64,000 nucleotides of DNA. Origin: CAJXNP01 sp050305935. GTDB lineage: Bacteria > Bacteroidota > Bacteroidia > Cytophagales > Cyclobacteriaceae. Below the pieces are notes generated by a model, which was not told the DNA's origin, searched no databases, and saw nothing but the letters and a program-made list of their open reading frames with translations. Within the stretch, counting starts at the first letter, position 1. Each line of letters opens with the position of its first letter. Below, piece by piece: positions 9,431-18,853 of the stretch. The stretch covers positions 62,001 to 126,000 of the forward strand of contig JBNLGG010000005.1 of NCBI GenBank assembly GCA_050305935.1. Direction: 5' to 3'. Made by a program: the position numbers and the translations under genes.

Positions 9431-10222
9431 ATGAAAACCATCGAATTTTACAAATACCAGGGAACGGGAAACGATTTTGTGATGATAGATGATCGCAGCG
9501 AGCGATTTGATATTAACGCACATCAACTCATCGCCAATTTATGCGATCGGAAATTTGGTATTGGTGCGGATGGATTGATCCTCATCAGGACGCACCACAC
9601 CGCAAACTTTGAAATGGTGTATTACAATGCGGATGGATATCAGACAAGCCTTTGTGGCAATGGCAGCAGGTGTGCGGTTCATTTTGCTGCCTTTCTTGGT
9701 ATGTTGGAGGATGCGTGTACTTTTCAAACCATCGAAGGCATTTTACGGGCCAAAATTGACGGTGACCAAGTAGAAATAAAGATGCCGGATGTGAAGGCTG
9801 TTGAGCATGTTAGCCACGATTACTATCTGCATACCGGATCGCCACACTATGTTCAGTTTGTCGCGGATATTGAAAAGTTTGATGTGTACAATCAGGGCAA
9901 CAAAATTAGAAACAGCGGTCTTTACAAAAAGGATGGAGTAAATGTCAATTTTGTGGAAACCATTGATGCCGGGAATATATTTGTGAGAACCTACGAACGT
10001 GGTGTGGAGAATGAAACATTTTCCTGTGGTACCGGTGTGACGGCCGCGGCGATTGTCTATGGAAATCTTAACGGCCTGAGCAATATCAATATCAAAACCA
10101 GGGGAGGTGATCTCCAGGTAAGCTTCCAGCCTGATAATGAAAATGGGGGCTTTTGCAATGTGTTTTTAAAAGGCCCTGCGCAGCGGGTTTTTAAAGGTGA
10201 AATCGATATCGAATCCTTTTGA
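9431..10222 (+). CDS. dapF: Diaminopimelate epimerase
   Basis: Converts LL- to meso-diaminopimelate for lysine and peptidoglycan synthesis. The two catalytic cysteines are in the expected motifs: LCGNGSRCAV and ETFSCGTGVTAAA. The N-terminal YQGTGNDFVMIDD is diagnostic. The frame is open back to 9368, but that would put the start upstream of and through the rplS terminator; the ATG at 9431 (MKTIEFYKYQG) gives the usual length of about 263 residues, and an ATG at 9416 is also possible. The 3' end overlaps the next gene by about 25 bases. Confidence 0.96.
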   Translation: MKTIEFYKYQGTGNDFVMIDDRSERFDINAHQLIANLCDRKFGIGADGLILIRTHHTANFEMVYYNADGYQTSLCGNGSRCAVHFAAFLGMLEDACTFQTIEGILRAKIDGDQVEIKMPDVKAVEHVSHDYYLHTGSPHYVQFVADIEKFDVYNQGNKIRNSGLYKKDGVNVNFVETIDAGNIFVRTYERGVENETFSCGTGVTAAAIVYGNLNGLSNINIKTRGGDLQVSFQPDNENGGFCNVFLKGPAQRVFKGEIDIESF

Positions 10223-10670
10223 CGATACCCCAAAGGTAGTGGAAGCCATGGAAAAGGATTTGCCTACGATCCTCCAAATGGCTGAAGATTTCTATCTCAT
10301 AGATCAATATTCGTTTGACAAGAAGATATACCAGGAGTGCTTTCTCCGGTTCATAAACAATAAGGACCTGGGAAGGTTTTATATGATAAAAAAGGATGAA
10401 GCATCCATCGGGTACATAGTCATTTCTTTTGGTTTTAGTTTTGAATATGGAGGGCGGGATGCCTTTTTAGATGAGTTCTTTATTGAAAATAATCACAGGA
10501 ATTCCGGGCTAGGGACTAAAGTATTGGACTTCATTCTGGAAGAAATCAAAAATCTTCATGTCCGGGCGCTACATCTGGAGGTGGAGGATACGAATTCGGT
10601 AGGAATCGGATTGTATAAGAAATTTGGTTTTGGATTTAATAACCGAAAGTTATTGACAAAAAGCCTATAA
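10197..10670 (+). CDS. GNAT family N-acetyltransferase
   Basis: A 157-residue acyl-CoA-dependent acetyltransferase. The acetyl-CoA loop lies at FIENNHRNSGLGTKVLDF (the R/Q-x-x-G-x-G/A region), followed by the C-terminal LEVEDTNSVGIGLYKKFGFGF, the typical beta4-alpha4 and GLYKKFGF signature. The start is uncertain. A GTG at 10197 overlaps dapF by 26 bases and keeps the first beta strand (KVVEAMEKDLPTILQM); the ATG at 10248 would cut into it, so I prefer the GTG. The substrate is unknown. It probably shares the dapF transcript. Confidence 0.85.
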   Translation: MKSISNPFDDTPKVVEAMEKDLPTILQMAEDFYLIDQYSFDKKIYQECFLRFINNKDLGRFYMIKKDEASIGYIVISFGFSFEYGGRDAFLDEFFIENNHRNSGLGTKVLDFILEEIKNLHVRALHLEVEDTNSVGIGLYKKFGFGFNNRKLLTKSL

Positions 10671-11174
10671 TCAGGAAGCCTTCCTCTCCTTAATTCCCTT
10701 ATATTTATAGACTTTCAAATCAAAATGCTGCTCAATGAAATACTTCATCCTGCTGCCAGCGAGGTGGGCTATGCGGTCTTTTGGATGAAAAACCGAAATC
10801 TCCAATACCGCTTTTAAAAAATGAATATTAAAACAGTATTCGTGGATCGACGATTTGAAAAATTCTTCCCACTCAGCATCATACTTTTCCTCCTGGCTCC
10901 TGCCATCAAAAATGAATGCGAGCTGAACTTCCCCATACTGGTAGCGATAGATTGCTGCCAGATCATAATAAAATTCATTCAAAGGCTCAAGCGGGTAGTT
11001 TTTTGAATTTTTGATTTTCAGAATGGTCTTGTCGATTAAACCAAGGGGATTGTGAACCTGCAAATAAAAGTTCTTTACATATTCAACCAGAAAAGACAGG
11101 AGTTGTTCCTTTTTTATTTCCTGAATTTCCTTCAGAATATAATTTTTATCACTTGGGAATAACTTTCTGTCCAT
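10671..11174 (-). CDS. Conserved hypothetical protein
   Basis: A 167-residue soluble protein with no signal peptide or membrane segment that I do not recognise. It is rich in Lys, Glu, Phe and Tyr, and begins MDRKLFPSDKNYILKEIQEI. A central stretch (GEVQLAFIFDGRSQEEKYDAEWEEFFKS) has the look of an alpha/beta domain, but no motif stands out. It abuts the convergent acetyltransferase with no spacer and is transcribed toward it, downstream of a gap from valS on the opposite side. The coding look (no interruption, typical composition) supports a real gene; the function is unknown. Confidence 0.7.
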   Translation of the reverse strand: MDRKLFPSDKNYILKEIQEIKKEQLLSFLVEYVKNFYLQVHNPLGLIDKTILKIKNSKNYPLEPLNEFYYDLAAIYRYQYGEVQLAFIFDGRSQEEKYDAEWEEFFKSSIHEYCFNIHFLKAVLEISVFHPKDRIAHLAGSRMKYFIEQHFDLKVYKYKGIKERKAS

Positions 11175-11222
11175 TATTCAGAGGTTTGGCAAAGATAGCC
11201 ATCTTTTTTCATACGAGGAAAT

Positions 11223-11247
11223 TTAAAAAGCACCACTACAGGTGCTT
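11223..11247 (-). terminator. valS intrinsic terminator overlapping the stop codon
   Basis: Read on the minus strand: stem AAGCACC / GGTGCTT with the six-base loop TGTAGT, followed by TTTAAATTT. The valS stop codon TAG (11238-11236) lies in the loop, so the last codons and the terminator share bases. Confidence 0.75.
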
Positions 11248-13869
11248 AAGCTTTTCTTCCAATGCGGCGATCTTTTGCAGCGCGTCATCTTTTTTCTGCT
11301 GCTCTTTTTCTACGACAGCGGGAGGGGCGCCATTGACAAACTTTTCGTTGCCTAATTTTCTTTCCACAGATTGCAGGAACCCTTTCAAATACTCAAGCTC
11401 TTTGCGGGCTTCCTCCGCTTCTTTTTCGGCGTCAATTTGGCCTGCAAGGTCAATAAAACATTCATCTGTGCCGACGTGGAAACCTGCAGCACCTTTGATG
11501 GTTTCAGCGACATATTCTATGGTATCAATGTTCCCCAGTTTTTTAATAATTGAACTAAAATCCTGGTACAATTCTGGTTTTTCGGCCTTTAAACTTATGC
11601 TCAATGCTTCCTTTGGTGAGATTTGTTTAGAGTTCCTGAAATTTCTCAGGTTTGACACCAGTTCAAATGTTTTTTCCCCCTCTTCAATTAGAGTTAAATT
11701 GGTTTTGTTTTTCGCTGGCCAATCGGCTACCATGATGTAATCGCCTGTGTCTCTTTGTTTGATGTCCTGGTAAATCTCCTCACTGATAAAAGGCATAAAT
11801 GGGTGGAGTATTTTCATGAGTTTCTCAAAGAATTCTATGGTTTGATCAAAGGTTTTTTGATCAATTCCTTCACCGAAAGGAGGTTTTATCATTTCAAGAT
11901 ACCAACTACAGTAATCATCCCAGATGAGTTTGTAGGTTGTCATTAAAGCATCTGATATTCGGTACTTGGCAAAATGATCTTCCACTTCTTCCAGAGACTT
12001 GTCAAGTTTGCTCTCAAACCAATCCATTGCTTTTTGATTGGTGGAGGAATCTTTGTTTTTATCAATTTCCCAGCCTTTTATTAAACGGAATGCATTCCAG
12101 ATTTTATTCGCAAAATTTCTCCCCTGCTCGCACAGTTTTTCGTCAAATAAAAGGTCGTTACCAGCAGGTGAGCTGAATAGCATCCCCGTTCTAACACCGT
12201 CCGCACCATACTGGGCGATCAGATCAAGTGGATCAGGAGAATTACCCAGCGACTTCGACATTTTCCTCCTTTGTTTGTCCCGCACTATGCCTGTGAGATA
12301 CACATTTTTAAATGGAGGCGCTTGCCTGTATTCATAACCGGCAATAATCATCCTCGCTACCCAAAAGAAAAGGATCTCCGGAGCAGTGACCAAGTCATTG
12401 GTTGGGTAGTAGTAATTTATTTCTTCATTGTCAGGACTTTCTATTCCATCAAATACTTCTATCGGCCACAACCACGATGATGCCCACGTGTCCAGTACAT
12501 CCTCGTCTTGTCTGAGGTCGTTTTGTTGAAGGCTGTTGTTCCCGGATTTTTGCCTTGCCAGTGCCAATGCTTCTTCCATGGATTCGGCCACTACGTAGTC
12601 GTTTTCCCCTTCTCCATAAAAATAGGCCGGTATTCGGTGCCCCCACCAAAGCTGTCTGGATATACACCAGTCAATCACATTTTCCATCCAATGTTTGTAG
12701 GTATTGATAAACTTGGCTGGGTGCAGTAGGACATCTCCATCCACTACAGCTTTTAAGGCGGGCTTGGAAATCTCTTTCATTTTTAAAAACCACTGAAGTG
12801 AAAGCCTTGGCTCTATCACCGCATCTGTCCTTTCACTGAATCCTACCTTATTGACATAGTCTTCTTCCTTCAGGAGGTATCCTTTTTCTTGAAGGTCTTT
12901 TGCTATCTTTTTACGCACGACAAACCGATCTTCCCCGATGTACAATTGCGCAGCCTCGCTCAAGGTTCCGTCCGGGTTCATGATGTCGATGCTTTCCAAC
13001 TCGTGTTTTTCGCCGATGACATAGTCGTTTTCGTCATGAGCAGGTGTTATTTTCAAACATCCGGTACCAAATTCCATATCCACATAGTCATCGAAAATGA
13101 CCGGAATTGACCGATTAATAAAAGGAACCAGCACACGCTTACCTTTTAAATGCTGGTACCGTTCGTCGTCTGGGTTGACACAAACGGCGGTGTCGCCCAA
13201 GATTGTTTCAGGTCGGGTAGTGGCGATGGTCACAAATTCATTTTCCGATCCTTCAATAACGTATTTTATGTGGTAAAGCTTTGACTGAACCTCCTTGTAA
13301 ATAACTTCTTCGTTAGAAAGGGCTGTCTGCGCCTGTGGGTCCCAGTTTACCATTCGGTTGCCACGGTAGATAAAGCCTTTATTATATAAGTCTACAAATA
13401 CTTTGATGACTGCTTTGTAATACCCCTCATCCATCGTGAAATGAGTGCGGTCCCAATCGCAGGATGCTCCTAATTTTTTAAGCTGCTCCAGAATAATCCC
13501 GCCGTGTTTCTCCTTCCATTCCCAGGCATACTCCATGAATTTTTCCCGGGATAGGTCTCTTTTTAAGATGCCTTTGCCGCGAAGCAAATTCACAACTTTA
13601 GCTTCCGTGGCAATGGAGGCGTGGTCAGTACCAGGCACCCAGCAGGCTTCAAATCCTTGCATTCTGGCCTTTCTTACCAAAACATCCTGGATGGTGTTGT
13701 TCAACATGTGGCCCATGTGAAGCACTCCTGTTACGTTTGGTGGAGGTATGACCACGGTGTAGGGTTCTTTGTCAGGGTTTGGCTTTGAGTGAAAAAGCTT
13801 TTTATCCATCCATTCAGCATACCATTTTCCTTCAACGTCCGCAGGATTGTATTTTGTAGAAAGTGCCAT
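11236..13869 (-). CDS. valS: Valine--tRNA ligase
   Basis: A class I aminoacyl-tRNA synthetase charging tRNA-Val. It has 877 residues, the usual length. The HIGH-type motif appears as NVTGVLHMGH and the KMSKS loop as RRKMSKSLGNSPDP. The CP1 editing domain (ATTRPETILGDTAVCVNP) and the C-terminal coiled coil (EAEEARKELEYLKGF ... KIAALEEKLKHL), specific to ValRS, are present. The N-terminal YNPADVEGKWY is a further signature. It is monocistronic, with a consensus promoter upstream and a terminator hairpin that includes the stop codon. Confidence 0.98.
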   Translation of the reverse strand: MALSTKYNPADVEGKWYAEWMDKKLFHSKPNPDKEPYTVVIPPPNVTGVLHMGHMLNNTIQDVLVRKARMQGFEACWVPGTDHASIATEAKVVNLLRGKGILKRDLSREKFMEYAWEWKEKHGGIILEQLKKLGASCDWDRTHFTMDEGYYKAVIKVFVDLYNKGFIYRGNRMVNWDPQAQTALSNEEVIYKEVQSKLYHIKYVIEGSENEFVTIATTRPETILGDTAVCVNPDDERYQHLKGKRVLVPFINRSIPVIFDDYVDMEFGTGCLKITPAHDENDYVIGEKHELESIDIMNPDGTLSEAAQLYIGEDRFVVRKKIAKDLQEKGYLLKEEDYVNKVGFSERTDAVIEPRLSLQWFLKMKEISKPALKAVVDGDVLLHPAKFINTYKHWMENVIDWCISRQLWWGHRIPAYFYGEGENDYVVAESMEEALALARQKSGNNSLQQNDLRQDEDVLDTWASSWLWPIEVFDGIESPDNEEINYYYPTNDLVTAPEILFFWVARMIIAGYEYRQAPPFKNVYLTGIVRDKQRRKMSKSLGNSPDPLDLIAQYGADGVRTGMLFSSPAGNDLLFDEKLCEQGRNFANKIWNAFRLIKGWEIDKNKDSSTNQKAMDWFESKLDKSLEEVEDHFAKYRISDALMTTYKLIWDDYCSWYLEMIKPPFGEGIDQKTFDQTIEFFEKLMKILHPFMPFISEEIYQDIKQRDTGDYIMVADWPAKNKTNLTLIEEGEKTFELVSNLRNFRNSKQISPKEALSISLKAEKPELYQDFSSIIKKLGNIDTIEYVAETIKGAAGFHVGTDECFIDLAGQIDAEKEAEEARKELEYLKGFLQSVERKLGNEKFVNGAPPAVVEKEQQKKDDALQKIAALEEKLKHL

Positions 13870-13903
13870 TTAGTACTAAAAATTATCGGTCAAAAATGAG
13901 GTG

Positions 13904-13937
13904 CAAAATTAGTTAAATTTTAAAACCACGGAGTCAA
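13904..13937 (-). promoter_or_regulatory. Putative valS promoter
   Basis: Minus strand: TTG (13937-13935), 23-base spacer, TAATTTTG (13911-13904) followed by C. The -7 box matches TAnnTTTG exactly, and the spacer is at the long end of what I recall for Flavobacterium promoters. It lies 35 bases before the valS start. Confidence 0.6.
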
Positions 13938-14080
13938 AAACCCTAAAATATTGAAAATGAAAGTGGTAATTTGAATGGTTTTCGCGCTGCTACACATTCG
14001 GGAAGAAAATTCTTCGCGAATATTTGTAAATTATAGATGGAATAAACTCAGAAAATGAAATTTTATAAAGATTTAGAGGT

Positions 14081-16918
14081 ATGCGCTTAAAAATGGTGTT
14101 AATTTTTTTGGTTGTTGGCTATCAATCATTTGCACAACTTGGAATTAATGACCTTAAAAGGGGATTGGCAAAGACTAAGGATAAGATAATCAAAAAAGCC
14201 ACTGACAAAGGTTTAAACGACCTAAGGAGTAAGATCGATACATCGTCCATCAACCTGGCCGTTTCATTTTCCGACAATGCAGGAAAGTTTGAGCAAAATG
14301 ATCGTCTTTCTAATTTAAGGACTTTTGCTGATGGTTTTTTGTTGGACGACGTATCGCCCGACCCCATAGAAAAAGCCAGGGAAAGTAATGAAATGGGCGA
14401 ATTGTTTTACTCCATGAACCAATTTTGGCTTGCCCAGGTTTGGTTTCAGGATGCAAAATTGGAATTTGAGCAAATAGGTCAAACCAATCACCCGCAATAT
14501 TTCAAAGTGATCGCCAATCTGGGGCTCTTGTACCATACAATGGGAAGGTATGCTATGGCAGAGGAATTCACTCAAATGGCGCTGGAAATGCGTAGGGATA
14601 ATCTTGGAAGCAATAGTTCAGCAACAGCTGCATCGCTCAATAACATGGCTGTTTTGAATAAAGACAAAGGTTTTTATGCTGATGCTCAACGTTTATTTGA
14701 TCAATCCATTGCTATTTTCTCTAGCAACGATCCTTATGGGTCTTCATACGCGATAGTCCTGAATAACAAAGCCATACTGCTTCAGATTATGGGTCAATTA
14801 GGCGATGCTGAGAAGCTACTAAATCAGTCGCTAGAATTGGCAGAAGACAATACATCACTTCGGGAAAAGTCAAACAACTATCAACGCATCATGGTCAACC
14901 TGGCTCTATTGTATCAGGAGCAGGGCAAGTATGACAAGGCAGAGGAAATTTATCTAAGGGCTATAAAAATCAAAGAAAGTCAGTTGAAAACAAAGCATCC
15001 GGACTATGCGCATTTGCTTAATAACCTGGCATCGCTTTATATGATCATGGGTAAATACGATCAGGTAGAACAAAACCTGCTGACAGCTTTGGATATTTAT
15101 GAAGATAAATTGGGAAAGGTCCATCCATCGTATGCATCGACTCTATCAAATCTTGGTAACTTCTACAGGTACCAGGGAAACACCAATCTTGCGAAACAAA
15201 AATTACAGGATGCTTTGGAATTGCGGTTAGAAATTTTTGGAGAGGATCATCCTTCAATCAACCAAACCAAAGAAGACCTGGCGCTGACGTATTGGATAGA
15301 AGGAAGTATTCAACTTGCAGCAGATTCTTACCACGAGGTGCTCAATAAGGAATTGGATTTTATTTTCAGCTATTTCCCTCCTATGACCGAAAGCGAAAAA
15401 GCTAAGTTTTGGGCAAAATCCCGGGTGAAGTTTTTGCGATTTTATGCCTTTGTGGGACAGCACTATCAGAGTATTCCTGGCTTGACCAAAGCGATGTATG
15501 AATACCACATTGCTACGAAGGCGATCCTCCTCAACATCAGCACTAAGATCCGTGAAGAGATCTTAAATGGTTCTGATGAAAACCTGAAAGAGAAATACCT
15601 GCTTTGGCTGGACAAAAAAGAAACATTGGTGACTTTTTACTCTTATTCCAAGGAAGAGTTGGCCAAAGAAAAAATCGATGTTGCACGGATTGAAAATGAA
15701 GCGAATGAATTGGAACGGTACCTTTCGAGCAACTCTGAAATCTTCAGAGAGGGATACAAAAATGCGCAAACGACATTTGAGCAGGTAAAAAGTTCATTGT
15801 TGGCAGACGATGCAGTCGTTGATATTGTTCAAGGATACAAATTTGACAAAATACTAAGCGATCAGTCCCAGTATTATGCATTAATTACCAGAAGCCAAGA
15901 CGTCGAACCTGTAATGAAAGTGTTGGAAAACGGTAATGAACTGGATGGGAAATATTATAAAAACTATAAAAATAGCATTAGGCTCAAGATGGACGATGAG
16001 TATAGCTTTGATAATTACTGGGCTAAAATTGAGAGAGAGGTCAGTACAAAGAAAAACTTGTTTGTGTCTTTTGATGGTATATTTAACCAATTAAACATCA
16101 ATACTTTCCGGTATCCTGACAAAAGCTATGTAATTGATCGTCATCGCCTTGTTTATTTGACAAATTCGAAAAATATCATTTCCTATCGAAAGAAATCCAG
16201 TGAGCGAATTGCGAGCAAAAATGCCACGTTGGTGGGATTTCCTGATTACGGTAATCAAGGAACTATATCGAGTTTGCCGGGAACAAAAGTCGAAATAGAT
16301 AATATCGACCTGATACTGAAGAGAAATGGTTTTGCCACGGAGAAGTACATGGTAGCATCTGCGAGTGAACTGAACGTGAAATATTCCTATGATCCGTCCA
16401 TCTTGCACATTGCCACACATGGATACTTTTTAAATGATCAGCAAGCCTCAAGATCGCGACAGGTTTTTGGGGTAGAACCTATCAGGGCCTCCGAAAACCC
16501 GCTGCTACGTTCAGGGTTATTCCTGGCTGGGGCGGAATCAGCAATGACAGCTTCAATGTCAATGGATAGCAAGAGCAGCAACAACGGGATTTTAACGGCC
16601 TATGAAGCAATGAATATGCATTTAAATAATACAAATATTGTTATTCTGAGTGCCTGCGAGACCGGCCTGGGAGATGTTGTTGCAGGGGAAGGCGTGTATG
16701 GTTTGCAACGCGCGTTTCAAATGGCGGGAACAGAAACTGTGTTGATGAGCCTTTGGAAAGTAGATGACAATGCGACAAAAGACCTGATGGTGAAGTTTTA
16801 TGAAGAATGGATTAAAACCAATAAGAAGCATGAGGCCTTTGTCAATGCTCAATTAGCCCTGAAAGCAAAATATAAAAACCCCTATTACTGGGGAGCGTTT
16901 GTCATGATCGAGCACTGA
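14081..16918 (+). CDS. Secreted TPR-CHAT domain protein (caspase-like fold)
   Basis: A 945-residue protein with an N-terminal signal peptide (hydrophobic core at residues 4-15, cleavage near SFAQ-L). About residues 95-420 are tetratricopeptide repeats; 42-residue units recur, such as LLYQEQGKYDKAEEIYLRAI and LASLYMIMGKYDQVEQNLLTAL. A helical linker follows. The C-terminal CHAT domain (about 650-945) has the presumed caspase-like dyad: His780 in HIATHGYF and Cys859 in SACETGLGD, followed by GEGVYGLQRAFQMAGTETVLMSLWKV. CHAT proteins are separase/caspase relatives and probable proteases. Export from the cytosol and lack of an obvious partner make the substrate unclear. Confidence 0.93.
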   Translation: MRLKMVLIFLVVGYQSFAQLGINDLKRGLAKTKDKIIKKATDKGLNDLRSKIDTSSINLAVSFSDNAGKFEQNDRLSNLRTFADGFLLDDVSPDPIEKARESNEMGELFYSMNQFWLAQVWFQDAKLEFEQIGQTNHPQYFKVIANLGLLYHTMGRYAMAEEFTQMALEMRRDNLGSNSSATAASLNNMAVLNKDKGFYADAQRLFDQSIAIFSSNDPYGSSYAIVLNNKAILLQIMGQLGDAEKLLNQSLELAEDNTSLREKSNNYQRIMVNLALLYQEQGKYDKAEEIYLRAIKIKESQLKTKHPDYAHLLNNLASLYMIMGKYDQVEQNLLTALDIYEDKLGKVHPSYASTLSNLGNFYRYQGNTNLAKQKLQDALELRLEIFGEDHPSINQTKEDLALTYWIEGSIQLAADSYHEVLNKELDFIFSYFPPMTESEKAKFWAKSRVKFLRFYAFVGQHYQSIPGLTKAMYEYHIATKAILLNISTKIREEILNGSDENLKEKYLLWLDKKETLVTFYSYSKEELAKEKIDVARIENEANELERYLSSNSEIFREGYKNAQTTFEQVKSSLLADDAVVDIVQGYKFDKILSDQSQYYALITRSQDVEPVMKVLENGNELDGKYYKNYKNSIRLKMDDEYSFDNYWAKIEREVSTKKNLFVSFDGIFNQLNINTFRYPDKSYVIDRHRLVYLTNSKNIISYRKKSSERIASKNATLVGFPDYGNQGTISSLPGTKVEIDNIDLILKRNGFATEKYMVASASELNVKYSYDPSILHIATHGYFLNDQQASRSRQVFGVEPIRASENPLLRSGLFLAGAESAMTASMSMDSKSSNNGILTAYEAMNMHLNNTNIVILSACETGLGDVVAGEGVYGLQRAFQMAGTETVLMSLWKVDDNATKDLMVKFYEEWIKTNKKHEAFVNAQLALKAKYKNPYYWGAFVMIEH

Positions 16919-17334
16919 GAGTTTTGTTGAAAAAATCAATTGTTCAATGAGGTGAGGAATAATTGATAAAATGATATCAATGTGGTCATTTTATTGCAAA
17001 AAATAAAATTATTTGAATGTACGTCTATTTAAATTTTCATAATTGTATTTTGACAATAATAAATAGACTCTCTATAGATAAAGTACAATAAAATAAAAGT
17101 TAAATTAAATTTTTACTTTTTGAGAAATTTCGCCACCTTTACATGGTCTCTCGATGACAGCTGTTGTGTTTCAAAATTAATTAGCTATTCGAGGTTCTAA
17201 GTTGATCACCTTTTTGCGAGGTTTTTAGATAAAAAAATACCCGGGAGAATGTGAGATAACATTTAAAAAATAAAAAAAATTGCATTTTATTTATAATTAA
17301 TGTGATTTAAACAATAAGCCTAAACCGCGTCCGA
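16919..17334. other. AT-rich intergenic region without genes
   Basis: Very AT-rich spacer between the TPR-CHAT gene and the response regulator. It holds a weak hairpin (ATAAAATGA / TCATTTTAT, 16966-16994) without a T run. I found no exact TAnnTTTG promoter and no reading frame of note. A long untranslated leader for the downstream regulator-glycosyltransferase genes is possible. Confidence 0.5.
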
Positions 17335-17727
17335 ATGAGGAGTCACATTTTGATTATCGATGATGACAAGTCAATGTGCCAATTGCTTGAAAAGATGTTA
17401 ACTCGTCAATATATGGTTACATCTAAGCACGACGGCATGGAGGCGATGCAGTGGTTGCAAAAAGGTGTTATTCCCGATCTTATCATTACAGATATTGACA
17501 TGCCAAATATTGATGGCATGGAATTCCTGAAAAATATTAAAAACAGTGGATACTATGGTCACGTACCTATTGTTGTGATTTCAGGGTACGATAGCAAGGA
17601 GCAAAAAATGGATTGCCTTAAAAATGGAGCCTATGAGTATTTTCTAAAGCCATTTAACCCAAAGGACTTGCTATTTACTGTGGAAATAGTTTTAAAGATG
17701 AACAAACAAAAGTTAAACATAATTTAG
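17335..17727 (+). CDS. Single-domain response regulator (receiver)
   Basis: A stand-alone CheY-like receiver of 130 residues with no output domain. All phosphorylation residues are present: acidic triad Asp9-Asp11 in ILIIDDDKS, phospho-acceptor Asp53 in LIITDIDMPNIDG, Ser83 at the Thr/Ser switch position (VVISGYDS) and Lys105 in YFLKPFNP. It would relay phosphate or act by protein contact. It sits seven bases upstream of a gene in which a degenerate receiver is fused to a sugar-phosphate transferase, so control of polysaccharide synthesis is a reasonable inference. No cognate kinase lies next to it. Confidence 0.94.
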   Translation: MRSHILIIDDDKSMCQLLEKMLTRQYMVTSKHDGMEAMQWLQKGVIPDLIITDIDMPNIDGMEFLKNIKNSGYYGHVPIVVISGYDSKEQKMDCLKNGAYEYFLKPFNPKDLLFTVEIVLKMNKQKLNII

Positions 17728-17734
17728 ATTAATT

Positions 17735-18847
17735 GTGATTTTAACTCAAGAGCAACCGAATATAATTAGCACCACTACTGAAGGCGGAACTATCCTTTTT
17801 GTAGGTTTCTACGGAAAGGATATCTGCAATAAGATAGTTGACTGCAATTTCACAGGATTTTCATTGCCATCATTTCACAAGGCATATTATTGGCTGGAAA
17901 ATCAATTGCTTGTCAATAAAGAATTACCGACGGCGATTATTTGCGATTTCAAGTTAACGGATAGCAACGCTTTCACCTTTTACAATAAACTAAAAAACAA
18001 TCCTCTGTTAAGCCATTTGCCTTTCATCGTGCTGGCGAAAAATGTATCACATCAGGAAAAAGAAAAGGCGATGAAAGTGGGGATTGATGATTTTTATATC
18101 AATGAATTTAATAGCCACGCCATTTGTGAACGCATTGTCTTTCTGAGGAAATTCAAAAAACAAATTGTTAAGAAGGCAGTCGAAAGGGATTTAAATCTTA
18201 ATTTCTTCTTGCCGATGTTTAAAATGCCTTATGCTAAACGCTTATTAGATATAGGTATTTCGGTTTCACTACTGCTTTTGTTAAGCCCCTTGTTCCTATT
18301 GATAGCTTTATTAATTAAGCTAGAATCGCGAGGGTCTGTATTTTATGTGTCTAAAAGGGCGGGAACAGGGTATCGAATATTTGATTTTTACAAATTTAGA
18401 ACAATGAAAAACGATGCCGATAAGGAAATTGCTGATCTCGCGCATCTAAATCAATATAAAGCCCATGTGTCAGGGTCAAAAAGTACCTTCCACAAAATTG
18501 AGAATGATCCGCGTATTACCCGTATCGGTAGGTTTTTGCGGAATACAAGTTTGGATGAATTACCTCAACTAATTAATGTATTAATTGGTGATATGTCATT
18601 GGTAGGAAACAGGCCCTTGCCTCTATATGAAGCTGAAATGTTGACTAAAGACCAAATGGCCAAAAGATTTCTTGCCCCCTCCGGAATTACAGGATTGTGG
18701 CAAGTGACTAAAAGAGGTAAATCGGAAATGTCAGAAGAAGAAAGGATGGAAATGGATATTGCCTATGTCGATAAAGCTTCATTCTGGTTTGACTTAAAAA
18801 TTATATTGCTTACTTTTCCTGCATTAGTACAGAGAAAAGCTGTGTAG
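17735..18847 (+). CDS. Pseudo-receiver fused to initiating sugar-phosphate transferase
   Basis: A 370-residue two-domain protein starting at a GTG. Residues about 18-140 resemble a CheY receiver: Asp71 of IICDFKLTD is at the phospho-acceptor site, but the N-terminal acidic pair is gone (LFVGFYGKD), the Thr/Ser position is Ala101 and the conserved Lys-Pro is Asn123-Glu124. Residues about 163-370 are a bacterial sugar transferase (WcaJ/PssY type). It has one membrane helix (171-195), KRAGTGYRIFDFYKFRTMK, DPRITRIGRFLRNTSLDELPQ and GDMSLVGNRPLP. This domain attaches the first sugar phosphate to undecaprenyl phosphate. The fusion suggests output-gated exopolysaccharide initiation (inference). Confidence 0.9.
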   Translation: MILTQEQPNIISTTTEGGTILFVGFYGKDICNKIVDCNFTGFSLPSFHKAYYWLENQLLVNKELPTAIICDFKLTDSNAFTFYNKLKNNPLLSHLPFIVLAKNVSHQEKEKAMKVGIDDFYINEFNSHAICERIVFLRKFKKQIVKKAVERDLNLNFFLPMFKMPYAKRLLDIGISVSLLLLLSPLFLLIALLIKLESRGSVFYVSKRAGTGYRIFDFYKFRTMKNDADKEIADLAHLNQYKAHVSGSKSTFHKIENDPRITRIGRFLRNTSLDELPQLINVLIGDMSLVGNRPLPLYEAEMLTKDQMAKRFLAPSGITGLWQVTKRGKSEMSEEERMEMDIAYVDKASFWFDLKIILLTFPALVQRKAV

Positions 18848-18853
18848 AGCATC

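Noticed and set aside
13870..14080. T-box or other tRNA-sensing leader ahead of valS
   Set aside because: The promoter is about 35 bases from the start codon, leaving no room for a structured leader.
14081..16918. TPR-CHAT protein as part of a CRISPR-associated (type III-E) system
   Set aside because: No cas genes or repeat arrays in the window, and the protein has a signal peptide.
16966..16994. Terminator after the TPR-CHAT gene
   Set aside because: Stem is almost only A-T and is not followed by a T run; too weak to call.
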